From Streptomyces flavotricini (GTDB lineage Bacteria > Actinomycetota > Actinomycetes > Streptomycetales > Streptomycetaceae): 64,000 nt of DNA. The first letter of the stretch is position 1; each line of letters starts with the position of its first letter. Location of the stretch: NCBI RefSeq assembly GCF_020639365.1, contig NZ_JAINUL010000001.1, forward strand, positions 3,390,449 through 3,454,448. Reading direction: 5' to 3'. Shown here piece by piece: positions 32,585-40,854 of this stretch. Below the pieces are notes generated by a model that had not been told where the DNA came from, ran no database searches, and saw only the letters and a program-made list of their open reading frames with translations. Position numbers and translations under genes: made by a program.

Positions 32585-32778
32585 GCGGGGTCCGCGCGGC
32601 GCTGGCGAAGGCGCGGTTCTTCGTACGGGAGTTCTCGGGCGAGGCGGCGTACGACCGCTACGTCGCCCACGCCCGTACGCACGACCCGGACGCGCGGGTC
32701 ATGACCCGCCGCGCCTTCGAACGCGCCCGTACGGACTCCCGCGAGGCGGACCCCCGCGAGGGCTTCCGCTGCTGCTGA
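32581..32778 (+). CDS. YbdD/YjiX-family small protein (DUF466), CstA partner
   Basis: 65 residues, basic, ending in GFRCC. The FSGEAAYDRYVAH and MTRRAFERAR segments are those of the YbdD/YjiX family, which accompany CstA-type transporters and are needed for their function in E. coli. GTG start overlaps the cstA stop (GTGA), so the two are translationally coupled. Confidence 0.9.
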   Translation: MSGVRAALAKARFFVREFSGEAAYDRYVAHARTHDPDARVMTRRAFERARTDSREADPREGFRCC

Positions 32779-32788
32779 GCCGTTTGTG

Positions 32789-32828
32789 GCCGAACGGCCC
32801 CGACCCGGATGCCGGCGGGGCCTTCGGC
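32789..32828. terminator. Bidirectional hairpin between ybdD-like and Uma2 genes
   Basis: Arms GCCGAACGGCCCCG (32789-32802) and CGGGGCCTTCGGC (32816-32828) pair over 13 bp with one bulged base. Located between convergent genes. Confidence 0.65.
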
Positions 32829-32832
32829 GCTC

Positions 32833-33417
32833 TCAGTGCACCCACTCCTTGAGGGGCTCGGTGGCCAGGGTGATGCCGACCGGTTCGGGAATCTCGATGT
32901 CCTTGCCGAAGGGGACTGTGCGGACGCTCTCGTATCGACTGCCGTCCGGCTCACTGTGGACGGTGACCTCGCACTTCTCACGATCGATCAGCAAGTACAC
33001 CGGAATGCCGGTCTCCGCGTAGCCGCGGGGCTTCTCGTGTCGGTCGCGGGCATCCGTGTCGGTGTCGTACGACGTGACCTCCACGACCATCAGCACGGGG
33101 TCGGGCTCGGCCCATTCCCCGTGTCCTGCGAGGGAAGCGGTCAACACGAGGACGCCATCGGGTCGAGCACGGCCGTTGCGGTACCGCTGGACCTTGATCC
33201 CCTGCTCGGCGTAGAACCACAGGTCCGGCCGCGACTGCATGCACATGCGTGACAGCCACACGATGATCGTCCCGTGGTCCCCGTCCGGCACCGCCTTGAC
33301 CCCCAGCTTCCCGTTGATGAACTCGAACCGCAGCCCCTCGACCTCTCTGGCGGCTATCCGTGCCACGGTCTCGAACTCTTCGGTCAGCATCTGGGGCCGG
33401 TCTGTCATCACGGTCAT
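32833..33417 (-). CDS. Uma2-family (DUF820) predicted restriction-like nuclease
   Basis: 194 residues of the Uma2 family, a PD-(D/E)xK-like fold found in many copies in Streptomyces and cyanobacteria. The core shows ARPDGVLVL (Asp), DPVLMVVEVTS (Glu) and EKPRGYAETGIPVYLLID with the Lys. Substrate and biological role are not known. No partner methylase or toxin is nearby. Start ATG 33417. Confidence 0.85.
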   Translation of the reverse strand: MTVMTDRPQMLTEEFETVARIAAREVEGLRFEFINGKLGVKAVPDGDHGTIIVWLSRMCMQSRPDLWFYAEQGIKVQRYRNGRARPDGVLVLTASLAGHGEWAEPDPVLMVVEVTSYDTDTDARDRHEKPRGYAETGIPVYLLIDREKCEVTVHSEPDGSRYESVRTVPFGKDIEIPEPVGITLATEPLKEWVH

Positions 33418-33495
33418 GCCTCGCTCGCCTTCCTCGACGGTGCTGTCTTCGACGATAGCGCCGGGCACCGACAACCGTCCGGCACACTCGACCGC

Positions 33496-33996
33496 ATGGA
33501 CATCGTGATCAGGGAAGCGCTGGCGGCGGAGTACGGGACGCTCGGGGAGATCACCGCGCAGGCCTACCTCGGGGACGGGTTCCTGACGTTCGGCGAGGAC
33601 GATCCCTACCTCGCGCGGCTGCGCGACGTGGCCGGGCGTGCCGCCGACGGGGTGATACTCGTCGCCGCGACGGGCGACGGGCGGCTCCTCGGCGGGGTGG
33701 CCTTCGCCGCGCCCGGGAGCCCGCTGTGCGACATCGCCGGACCCGGCGAGGCCGAGTTCCGGATGCTGGCCGTCGCCCCGGAGGGCCGCGGGCGGGGCGC
33801 CGGGGAGGCTCTGGTGCGGGCCTGCGCGGACCGCGCCCGGGCCGTCGAGGGCGTGCGGCGCCTCGTGCTGTCCACCACGGACGACATGGTCGGTGCCCAC
33901 CGGATCTACGAAAGGCTCGGCTTCGTGCGCACGCCCGAGCGGGACTGGGAGCCCCTCCCCGGCCTCCCTCTGCGCACGTACGGTCTCGAACTGTAG
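33496..33996 (+). CDS. GNAT family N-acetyltransferase
   Basis: 166 residues: MDIVIREALAAEYGTLGEI start, acetyl-CoA loop in EFRMLAVAPEGRGRGAGEAL (R-G-R-G-A-G), and MVGAHRIYERLGFVR near the end. Acceptor unknown. Divergent from the Uma2 gene with 78 bp between them. Confidence 0.87.
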   Translation: MDIVIREALAAEYGTLGEITAQAYLGDGFLTFGEDDPYLARLRDVAGRAADGVILVAATGDGRLLGGVAFAAPGSPLCDIAGPGEAEFRMLAVAPEGRGRGAGEALVRACADRARAVEGVRRLVLSTTDDMVGAHRIYERLGFVRTPERDWEPLPGLPLRTYGLEL

Positions 33997-34044
33997 CCAC
34001 GCCGACACAACATCTAGGGGGTCGCGCATGACGCGGCCCCCACA

Positions 34045-34170
34045 TGTATGCTCGTCCTCGCTGTCGTCGCAGGGGAATCCGGTGCGAATCCGGAACTGTC
34101 CCGCAACGGTATGAAGTACACCGATTGGTGTCACCGCAAGTCCGATGACCTGCCGACAGTGCGCCCGGCT
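34045..34170 (+). promoter_or_regulatory. Cobalamin (B12) riboswitch of the nrdABS operon
   Basis: The conserved cobalamin aptamer core is visible: GGGAATCCGGTGCGAATCCGG (34073-34093, lacking only neighbouring bases), ACTGTCCCGCAACGGTA (34095-34111) and the B12 box AGTCCGATGACCTGCC (34139-34154) followed by GACAGT. It precedes nrdA by about 140 bp. In S. coelicolor a B12 riboswitch shuts off nrdABS when coenzyme B12 supports the class II reductase NrdJ, so the same control is expected here. Confidence 0.95.
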
Positions 34171-34311
34171 CGACCGAACCGGGTGTCGATACGTCCGGGC
34201 CTCGCGGTTGGGCCGGTGGACGCCGCTCGGTGCTGCCCCGTCATGCCCGCGCGCGCCCGCTCGAACCCGCACCGCAGGTGTTCCGGAGCCGAGCGAGGGA
34301 GAGCTCCCCCC
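34171..34311 (+). other. nrdA leader between riboswitch aptamer and start codon
   Basis: About 140 bp of GC-rich leader with several short complementary segments (for instance CCCGGCTCG and CGAACCGGG near 34164-34182). It should hold the expression platform, but I cannot tell whether a terminator or a sequestered ribosome site is used. Confidence 0.45.
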
Positions 34312-36720
34312 GTGACCATCGCGCCTTCCGCACCGCGCGCCGAGTCCGACCCGTCCGACACCGGAATCGAGACCGGGGGACCTGGGGCCGCACTGCTGCG
34401 TACCCTCACCGAGCTGACGGCCGACCTCCCCGACACCGACCCGGGCCGGGTCGCCGCCTCCGCGCTCCGCGGGCGCAGCGCCGCCGCCGACGAGGCCGAA
34501 CTGCGCGCCCTGGCCACGGAGGCCGCCGCCGGTCTGATCTCCGAGGACCCGGCGTACTCCCGGCTCGCCGCCCGGCTGCTGACGCTGGCCGTCGCCGAGG
34601 AAGCCGCGGGCCAGGGGGCCACCTCCTTCTCCGCCTCCGTCGCGGTGGGCCACCGCGAGGGCCTGATCGCGGACCGCACCGCCGAGTTCGTGGCGCTGCA
34701 CGCGAGCCGCCTGGACGCGCTGGTCGACCACACGCTGGCCGAGGGCGCCGACGACCGCTTCGGCTTCTTCGGTCTGCGCACCCTGCACAGCCGCTACCTG
34801 CTGCGCCACCCGATCACCCGCCAGGTGATCGAGACCCCGCAGCACTTCATGCTCCGCGTGGCCTGCGGCCTCGCGGAGAACGACAGCGTCCAGGCCGTCG
34901 AGGAAGTGGCCTCGCTCTACCGGCTGATGAGCCGCCTCGACTACCTGCCGTCCTCCCCCACGCTCTTCAACTCCGGCACCCGGCACCCGCAGATGTCCTC
35001 CTGCTACCTGCTGGACTCCCCGCTGGACGAGCTCGACTCGATCTACGACCGCTACCACCAGGTCGCGCGCCTGTCGAAGCACGCCGGCGGCATCGGTCTC
35101 TCGTACTCGCGCATCCGCGCCCGCGGTTCGCTGATCCGCGGTACGAACGGCCACTCCAACGGCATCGTGCCGTTCCTGAAGACCCTCGACGCCTCCGTCG
35201 CCGCCGTGAACCAGGGCGGCCGCCGCAAGGGCGCCGCCGCGGTCTACCTGGAGACCTGGCACGCGGACATCGAGGAGTTCCTGGAGCTCCGCGACAACAC
35301 GGGCGAGGACCAGCGCCGTACGCACAACCTGAACCTGGCGCACTGGGTACCGGACGAGTTCATGCGCCGCGTGAACTCGGACGCCGACTGGTCGCTGTTC
35401 TCCCCGGCCGACGTGCCCGAGCTGGTCGACCTGTGGGGCGACGAGTTCGACGCCGCCTACCGCAAGGCCGAGGCGGACGGCCTCGCCCGCAAGACCATGC
35501 CCGCCCGCGACCTGTACGGCCGGATGATGCGCACCCTCGCGCAGACCGGCCAGGGCTGGATGACCTTCAAGGACGCCTCCAACCGCACGGCGAACCAGAC
35601 CGCCGAGCCGGGCACCGTCGTCCACTCCTCGAACCTGTGCACCGAGATCATCGAGGTCACCAACGACGGCGAGACCGCCGTCTGCAACCTGGGCTCGGTC
35701 AACCTGGGCGCGTTCGTCCTCACCGAGACGGGTGACATCGACTGGGAGCGGCTGGACGAGACCGTCCGTACGGCCGTCACCTTCCTCGACCGCGTGGTCG
35801 ACATCAACTTCTACCCGACCGAGCAGGCCGGCCGCTCCAACGCCCGCTGGCGTCCGGTGGGCCTGGGCGCGATGGGCCTGCAGGACGTCTTCTTCAAGCT
35901 GAAGCTGCCGTTCGACTCCCCCGAGGCGAAGGCGCTGTCCACCAAGCTCTCCGAGCGCATCATGCTGGCCGCGTACGAGGCCTCCTGCGACCTCGCCGAG
36001 CGCAGCGGGCCGCTCCCGGCCTGGGAGCAGACCCGTACCGCCCGCGGTGTACTGCACCCGGACCACTACGACGTCGAGCTGAACTGGCCCGAGCGCTGGG
36101 ACGCGCTGCGCGCCCGCGTCGCGAAGAGCGGCATGCGCAACTCGCTGCTGCTGGCCATCGCGCCGACGGCGACGATCGCCTCGATCGCCGGCGTGTACGA
36201 GTGCATCGAGCCGCAGGTCTCCAACCTCTTCAAGCGCGAGACGCTGAGCGGTGAGTTCCTCCAGGTCAACGGCTACCTGGTGGAGGAGCTGAAGAAGCTC
36301 GGCGTGTGGGACGCCCAGACCCGCGAGGCGCTGCGCGACTCGTCCGGCTCCGTCCAGGGCTTCGGCTGGATCCCGGCCGAGGTGCGCGAGCTGTACCGCA
36401 CGGCGTGGGAGATCCCGCAGCGCGGTCTGATCGACATGGCGGCGGCCCGTACGCCGTTCCTCGACCAGTCGCAGTCGCTGAACCTGTTCCTGGAGACGCC
36501 GACCATCGGGAAGCTGTCCTCGATGTACGCGTACGCCTGGAAGCAGGGCCTGAAGACCACGTACTACCTGCGCTCGCGCCCGGCGACGAAGATCGCCCGC
36601 GCCGCCCAGGCGGCCACCCCCGCAGCGCTCCCCCTGGCCGACGCCGCCGCCGAGGCCGCGGCCGCGGAAGCGCTGGCCTGCTCCCTTGAGAACCCCGAGT
36701 CCTGCGAGGCCTGCCAGTAA
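34312..36720 (+). CDS. nrdA: Class Ia ribonucleotide reductase, large subunit
   Basis: Reduces ribonucleoside diphosphates to deoxyribonucleotides with NrdB. 802 residues. Visible: SSPTLFNSGT and MSSCYLL (first redox Cys), the substrate loop Asn-Leu-Cys-Thr-Glu (HSSNLCTEIIE) with the thiyl Cys, VCNLGSVNLGAF (second redox Cys), and APTATIASIAG for phosphate binding. The tail ends CSLENPESCEACQ, providing the swinging cysteine pair reduced by thioredoxin. GTG 34312 is preferred; the frame is open upstream through the riboswitch only by chance. Overlaps nrdB (TAATG). Confidence 0.95.
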   Translation: MTIAPSAPRAESDPSDTGIETGGPGAALLRTLTELTADLPDTDPGRVAASALRGRSAAADEAELRALATEAAAGLISEDPAYSRLAARLLTLAVAEEAAGQGATSFSASVAVGHREGLIADRTAEFVALHASRLDALVDHTLAEGADDRFGFFGLRTLHSRYLLRHPITRQVIETPQHFMLRVACGLAENDSVQAVEEVASLYRLMSRLDYLPSSPTLFNSGTRHPQMSSCYLLDSPLDELDSIYDRYHQVARLSKHAGGIGLSYSRIRARGSLIRGTNGHSNGIVPFLKTLDASVAAVNQGGRRKGAAAVYLETWHADIEEFLELRDNTGEDQRRTHNLNLAHWVPDEFMRRVNSDADWSLFSPADVPELVDLWGDEFDAAYRKAEADGLARKTMPARDLYGRMMRTLAQTGQGWMTFKDASNRTANQTAEPGTVVHSSNLCTEIIEVTNDGETAVCNLGSVNLGAFVLTETGDIDWERLDETVRTAVTFLDRVVDINFYPTEQAGRSNARWRPVGLGAMGLQDVFFKLKLPFDSPEAKALSTKLSERIMLAAYEASCDLAERSGPLPAWEQTRTARGVLHPDHYDVELNWPERWDALRARVAKSGMRNSLLLAIAPTATIASIAGVYECIEPQVSNLFKRETLSGEFLQVNGYLVEELKKLGVWDAQTREALRDSSGSVQGFGWIPAEVRELYRTAWEIPQRGLIDMAAARTPFLDQSQSLNLFLETPTIGKLSSMYAYAWKQGLKTTYYLRSRPATKIARAAQAATPAALPLADAAAEAAAAEALACSLENPESCEACQ

Positions 36721-37736
36721 TGAGCTCCACCGACAAGAAGAACCTCTTGGACCCGGGCTTCGAGCTCACGCTGCGCCCCATGCGCTACCCGGACTTCTAC
36801 GAGCGCTACCGGGACGCGATCAAGAACACCTGGACCGTCGAGGAGGTCGACCTCCACTCGGACGTCGCCGACCTGGCGAAGCTGACGCCGGCCGAGCAGC
36901 ACATGATCGGCCGTCTGGTCGCGTTCTTCGCGACGGGTGACTCGATCGTCTCGAACAACCTGGTGCTGACGCTCTACAAGCACATCAACTCCCCGGAGGC
37001 GCGCCTGTACCTGTCGCGCCAGCTGTTCGAGGAGGCCGTGCACGTCCAGTTCTATCTGACGCTGCTCGACACCTACCTGCCCGACCCGGACGACCGCGCG
37101 GCCGCTTTCGACGCCGTCGAGGAGATCCCGTCGATCCGCGAGAAGGCGCAGTTCTGCTTCAAGTGGATCAACGAGGTCGAGAAGCTGGACCGGCTGGAGA
37201 CGCAGGCCGACCGCCGCCGCTTCCTGCTGAACCTGATCTGCTTCGCGGCGTGCATCGAGGGCCTGTTCTTCTACGGCGCCTTCGCGTACGTGTACTGGTT
37301 CCGCTCGCGCGGTCTGCTGCACGGTCTCGCCACCGGCACCAACTGGGTGTTCCGCGACGAGACGATGCACATGAACTTCGCGTTCGAGGTCGTGGACACC
37401 GTCCGCAAGGAGGAGCCGGAGCTCTTCGACGACGCCCTCCAGCAGCAGGTCACGGACATGCTGAAGGAGGCCGTGGAGGCCGAGCTCCAGTTCGGCCGCG
37501 ACCTGTGCGGTGACGGCCTGCCGGGCATGAACACCGAGTCGATGCGCGAGTACCTGGAGTGCGTCGCGGACCAGCGCCTGGTCCGCCTCGGCTTCCCGCC
37601 GGTGTACGGCTCGCAGAACCCGTTCTCCTTCATGGAGCTGCAGGGCGTGCAGGAGCTGACGAACTTCTTCGAGCGCCGCCCGTCGGCCTACCAGGTCGCG
37701 GTCGAGGGCACGGTGGACCTGGACGAGGACTTCTGA
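36720..37736 (+). CDS. nrdB: Class Ia ribonucleotide reductase, small (radical) subunit
   Basis: 338 residues. Provides the di-iron tyrosyl radical for NrdA. The radical site EEAVHVQFY carries the Glu-x2-His pair and the Tyr four residues on; ATGDSIVSNN supplies an Asp ligand and FRDETMHMNFA the second Glu-x2-His set. The C-terminal tail (VDLDEDF) is the peptide that docks on NrdA. Start codon overlaps the nrdA stop. Confidence 0.95.
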   Translation: MSSTDKKNLLDPGFELTLRPMRYPDFYERYRDAIKNTWTVEEVDLHSDVADLAKLTPAEQHMIGRLVAFFATGDSIVSNNLVLTLYKHINSPEARLYLSRQLFEEAVHVQFYLTLLDTYLPDPDDRAAAFDAVEEIPSIREKAQFCFKWINEVEKLDRLETQADRRRFLLNLICFAACIEGLFFYGAFAYVYWFRSRGLLHGLATGTNWVFRDETMHMNFAFEVVDTVRKEEPELFDDALQQQVTDMLKEAVEAELQFGRDLCGDGLPGMNTESMREYLECVADQRLVRLGFPPVYGSQNPFSFMELQGVQELTNFFERRPSAYQVAVEGTVDLDEDF

Positions 37737-37822
37737 GTCCTCCGCTCCGGCGGCTTGATAGCGTCCCCGCCCATGGGGAGAACGACTCGGGTGACCGAGG
37801 TCCTGGGCGGGGGCGCTTCGCC

Positions 37823-38539
37823 ATGTCCGTGACCGGGTGGGCCGGGCGGGTCCGGCTGCGGCCCGGAGGCCTGCTGTACGGGGGCGCCGTCGGGCCCGCG
37901 ACCGCGCACGCGCACCACTCCGTGCAGGTCATCGCCGCGCTCGACGGGGAGGGCCTGCTGCTGGCCGGCCCGGACGGGCAGCCCTTCCGGTGCCGGGCGT
38001 TCGTGGTTCCCTCCGGGGTGCGCCACGCCGTGCTGGCCGGCACCGCGCGGGGGGTGGTGCTGCACTACGACCCGCTGTCCTCGGCCGGGCGCGGGCTCGC
38101 GGCGCTGGCGGGGGACGCGGGAGGCCTCGTACCGGCCGCGGCGGCCCTGCCCGCCGACCCCTTCGAGGCGGCCTGCGCGCTGGACTCCCTGCTCCCCGGC
38201 GGGCCGGTGCCGGAGGCGGCGGCGCACCCGGGGCTGGCCCGGGTGCTGGCCTGGCTGCCCGGGCGGGACGGCGTACGGCTGTCCCAGGCGGCCGAGGTGG
38301 CGTGCCTGTCGGAGAGCCGCCTCGCGCACTTGTTCCGGGCGGAGCTGGGGCTGCCGTTCCGCCCGTACGTGCTGTGGCTGCGGCTGATGCGGGCCGCCGA
38401 ACTCGCCTCCCGCGGGCACTCCCTGACGGACGCGGCGCACGGCGCGGGCTTCGCCGACGGGGCCCACCTCAGCCGGGTGTGGCGGCGGATGTTCGGGATC
38501 CCGCCGTCGGGCTTCACCCGCACCAGCCAGTGGATGTAG
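37823..38539 (+). CDS. nrdS: NrdS, AraC-family regulator in the nrd operon
   Basis: 238 residues: N-terminal cupin-like sensor (HAHHSVQVIAALDGEG) and C-terminal AraC double HTH (LSQAAEVACLSESRLAHLF, then GFADGAHLSRVWRRMFG). It follows nrdB by 86 bp, in the position of nrdS, the third gene of the S. coelicolor B12-controlled nrdABS operon, where it is not essential for reductase activity. Its targets are not known. ATG 37823 begins just before the cupin part. Confidence 0.85.
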   Translation: MSVTGWAGRVRLRPGGLLYGGAVGPATAHAHHSVQVIAALDGEGLLLAGPDGQPFRCRAFVVPSGVRHAVLAGTARGVVLHYDPLSSAGRGLAALAGDAGGLVPAAAALPADPFEAACALDSLLPGGPVPEAAAHPGLARVLAWLPGRDGVRLSQAAEVACLSESRLAHLFRAELGLPFRPYVLWLRLMRAAELASRGHSLTDAAHGAGFADGAHLSRVWRRMFGIPPSGFTRTSQWM

Positions 38540-38586
38540 CAGGTTCGTTCAAGCGCCCGCGGGGCCTTGGGCCGCACCGTGGACGC

Positions 38587-38973
38587 ATGCGAAACACGAT
38601 GAGGAAATGCGTCGCCGCCTGCACCGGGAAGACCATGCCGGCGGCCGTGCGCGCGGCCTTCGAGGCCGAGCTGCTGCGGGCCCGCGACTGCGCGCCCGAC
38701 ACCGCCGCCATGTGGGACGCCCTGGAGCGGGCGCACATCATCTCCCAGGCCTGGGCCTGGCCCCACACCCGCGCCCACTGGCACATGTTCCGGCTCGCGG
38801 TGCGCTGCCGGGACCGGGCGGAGACGGTGGGGCAGGTGGTGCGGATCCTGGTGGCGGGGGCCGGTTCAGTGACCGGACGCGTGCCGTACGGCAACACCGG
38901 CCGCACGGCCGCGGGGCTGTTCGCGCCGATGCCGCTCCCGGAGGACCTGCGGGTGCTGCTGGGCCGCGCGTAG
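38587..38973 (+). CDS. DUF3703 family protein
   Basis: 128 residues with AFEAELLRARDCAPDTAAMWDALERAHIISQAWAWPHTRAHWHMF-type spacing of His and Trp (HIISQAW, PHTRAHWHMF) and GRVPYGNTGRT, the pattern of the DUF3703 family of unknown function. Cys8 and Cys12 near the start are not part of that domain. It follows nrdS by 47 bp in the same direction. The 3' end may be overlapped by a small minus-strand gene. Confidence 0.8.
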   Translation: MRNTMRKCVAACTGKTMPAAVRAAFEAELLRARDCAPDTAAMWDALERAHIISQAWAWPHTRAHWHMFRLAVRCRDRAETVGQVVRILVAGAGSVTGRVPYGNTGRTAAGLFAPMPLPEDLRVLLGRA

Positions 38974-39075
38974 CCGCCGGTCGACGCGGCGGTCGCGCAG
39001 AACTCCGCAGAGGGCCGGAGCGAGGAGGAGGACGGCCAGGGCGAGGACGACGAGGTAGTCGAGGAAGGTGCTCAT
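38866..39075 (-). CDS. Possible small membrane protein (68 aa) antisense to DUF3703 end
   Basis: One clear hydrophobic helix at 3-26 (TFLDYLVVLALAVLLLAPAL) followed by an Arg-rich tail. TGGAG stands five bases before ATG 39075. The first 35 codons lie in an intergenic region, but the last 36 overlap the DUF3703 coding strand, where an arginine-rich shadow is expected. The N-terminal helix looks real; the C-terminal half may be fortuitous. Confidence 0.4.
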   Translation of the reverse strand: MSTFLDYLVVLALAVLLLAPALCGVLRDRRVDRRLRAAQQHPQVLRERHRREQPRGRAAGVAVRHASGH

Positions 39076-39156
39076 GACTCCACTCTCGTCAGCGCGGCGA
39101 AAGCCGGACAGTGGCAGGACTGTCATGGAAGACCGAATTACTGCCACACTGCGGTC

Positions 39157-40125
39157 ATGCTGAAGAACGTGGCCGTGGCCCTCGTCGACGGAGTGGCGCC
39201 CTTCGAGTTCGGGATCTTCTGCGAGGTCTTCGGGATCGACAGGAGCGAACAGGGGCTGCCCGTGTACGACTTCGCGGTGTGCGCGGCCGAGGAAGGCCCG
39301 CTGGCCATGGCGGACGTCGGCTTCACCATCGCGCCGGCGCACGGCCTGGAGCGGCTGGAGGAGGCCGATCTCATCTGCCTGCCCGCCGACCGGAAGGCGC
39401 CGGTGCGGGACTACCCCGAGCCCTTCCTCGACGCGCTGCGCCGGGCCGTCGACCGGGGCGCACGGGTGCTGAGCGTGTGCAGCGGGGCCTTCGTGCTCGG
39501 CGCCGCCGGGCTGCTGGACGGCCGGCGCTGCACCACGCACTGGATGCACTCACCGGCCCTGGCCCGGCGGTTCCCGATGGCGAGGGTGGACCCCGACGTG
39601 CTGTACGTGGACGAGGGCCCGGTGATCACCGCCGCGGGCACGGCTTCGGGCATCGACGCGTGCCTGCACGTCGTCCGCCAGGAGCACGGCGCCGAGGTGG
39701 CCAACACGATCGCCCGGCGGATGGTCGTCCCGCCGCACCGGGACGGCGGCCAGGCGCAGTTCATCCAGCGGCCGCTGCCGCGCACGGTGTGCGACACGGT
39801 CGGCGAGGTGCTCGGGTGGATGGCCCGCCACCTGGACGAGGAGATCACCGTCGAGCAGCTCGCGGAGCGCGCGCACATGTCACCGCGCACCTTCGCCCGC
39901 CGCTTCCTCCAGGAGACCGGGACGACCCCCTACCAGTGGGTGCTGCGCCAGCGCGTCCTGCTGGCGCAGGAGCTCCTGGAGTCCACGGACGACACCGTCG
40001 ACGCGATCGCGGGCCGCAGCGGCTTCGGCAACGCGGCGGCCCTGCGCCACCACTTCCTGCGCGCCCTCGGCACGACCCCGAACGCCTTCCGCCGCACGTT
40101 CCGGGGCCCGCGGGCCGTGGCGTAG
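39157..40125 (+). CDS. GlxA-family AraC regulator with DJ-1/PfpI-like domain
   Basis: 322 residues: N-terminal DJ-1/PfpI amidotransferase-like domain (1-185) with VLSVCSGAFVLGAAGLL, where Cys is in the nucleophile elbow, and C-terminal AraC double HTH (TVEQLAERAHMSPRTFARRF, then AIAGRSGFGNAAALRHHF). GlxA-type regulators affect sugar use or stress genes; the ligand is unknown. No ribosome site is visible before ATG 39157. Confidence 0.88.
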   Translation: MLKNVAVALVDGVAPFEFGIFCEVFGIDRSEQGLPVYDFAVCAAEEGPLAMADVGFTIAPAHGLERLEEADLICLPADRKAPVRDYPEPFLDALRRAVDRGARVLSVCSGAFVLGAAGLLDGRRCTTHWMHSPALARRFPMARVDPDVLYVDEGPVITAAGTASGIDACLHVVRQEHGAEVANTIARRMVVPPHRDGGQAQFIQRPLPRTVCDTVGEVLGWMARHLDEEITVEQLAERAHMSPRTFARRFLQETGTTPYQWVLRQRVLLAQELLESTDDTVDAIAGRSGFGNAAALRHHFLRALGTTPNAFRRTFRGPRAVA

Positions 40126-40153
40126 CGCGAAGCCCCGCGGGCGCTCGGACGGC

Positions 40154-40789
40154 TCAGGCGTTGGGGACCGTCTCGTAGCGCGGGGTTCCCTCTTCCATCT
40201 GGCGGAGGGCGTCCTTGCGGTCCCGCTTCGAGAGGCGGTCGATGTACAGGTACCCGTACAGGTGGTCCGTCTCGTGCTGGAGGCAGCGCGCGAAGTAGCC
40301 CGTACCACGGACCTTGATCGGGTTGCCCTGCGCGTCCTGGCCGGTCACCTCGGCGTAGTCCGGGCGGGCCAGCGAGGCGTACGCGGTCGGGACCGACAGG
40401 CAGCCCTCGTTCGAGTCGTCGAGCACGCGGGAACCGGCCGGCAGCTCCACCAGCTTCGGGTTGACCACGACGCCGGTGTGGCGAGCGCCGTCGTCGTCCG
40501 GGCAGTCGTAGACGAAGACCTTGGCGTCCACGCCGATCTGGTTCGCGGCCAGGCCCACGCCCTCGGCGGCCTTCTGGCTGGCGAACATGTCGTCGATCAG
40601 CTGCGCCAGTTCGTCGCCGAACTCGGTGACGTCCTTGCACTCACGGTGCAGGACCGGGTTGCCGACCACCGTGATCGGGCGGGCGGTGCCGCGCTCGCGG
40701 TGGGCGAGCTCGCGCGCCTCACAGTCCTCGGTGTCCACGACGTACCCGTCGTTGACGATCTCGACGACCTCGTTCTCCTGCTGCGCCAT
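40154..40789 (-). CDS. def: Peptide deformylase
   Basis: Removes the N-formyl group from nascent proteins. 211 residues with the three catalytic motifs: GVGLAANQIG, EGCLSV (Cys metal ligand) and QHETDHLYG (two His ligands and Glu). An N-terminal extension of about 40 polar residues precedes the fold, seen in actinobacterial deformylases. ATG 40789 is chosen; 31 extra in-frame codons upstream have no recognisable fold. Convergent with the GlxA gene. Confidence 0.94.
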   Translation of the reverse strand: MAQQENEVVEIVNDGYVVDTEDCEARELAHRERGTARPITVVGNPVLHRECKDVTEFGDELAQLIDDMFASQKAAEGVGLAANQIGVDAKVFVYDCPDDDGARHTGVVVNPKLVELPAGSRVLDDSNEGCLSVPTAYASLARPDYAEVTGQDAQGNPIKVRGTGYFARCLQHETDHLYGYLYIDRLSKRDRKDALRQMEEGTPRYETVPNA

Positions 40790-40854
40790 GTCCGCCGTAC
40801 GCCTTCCGTAAGTCCACCCGTTCACAATGTGCCGGTACAGCCTACGGTGCCGGG

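Noticed and set aside
32833..33417. Uma2 gene as part of a defence island
   Set aside because: No methylase, helicase, toxin or other defence gene is adjacent; Uma2 genes occur singly in many Streptomyces locations.
33418..36066. Minus-strand extension of the Uma2 frame across nrdA
   Set aside because: Only the last 194 codons encode a Uma2 domain; the rest mirrors nrdA.
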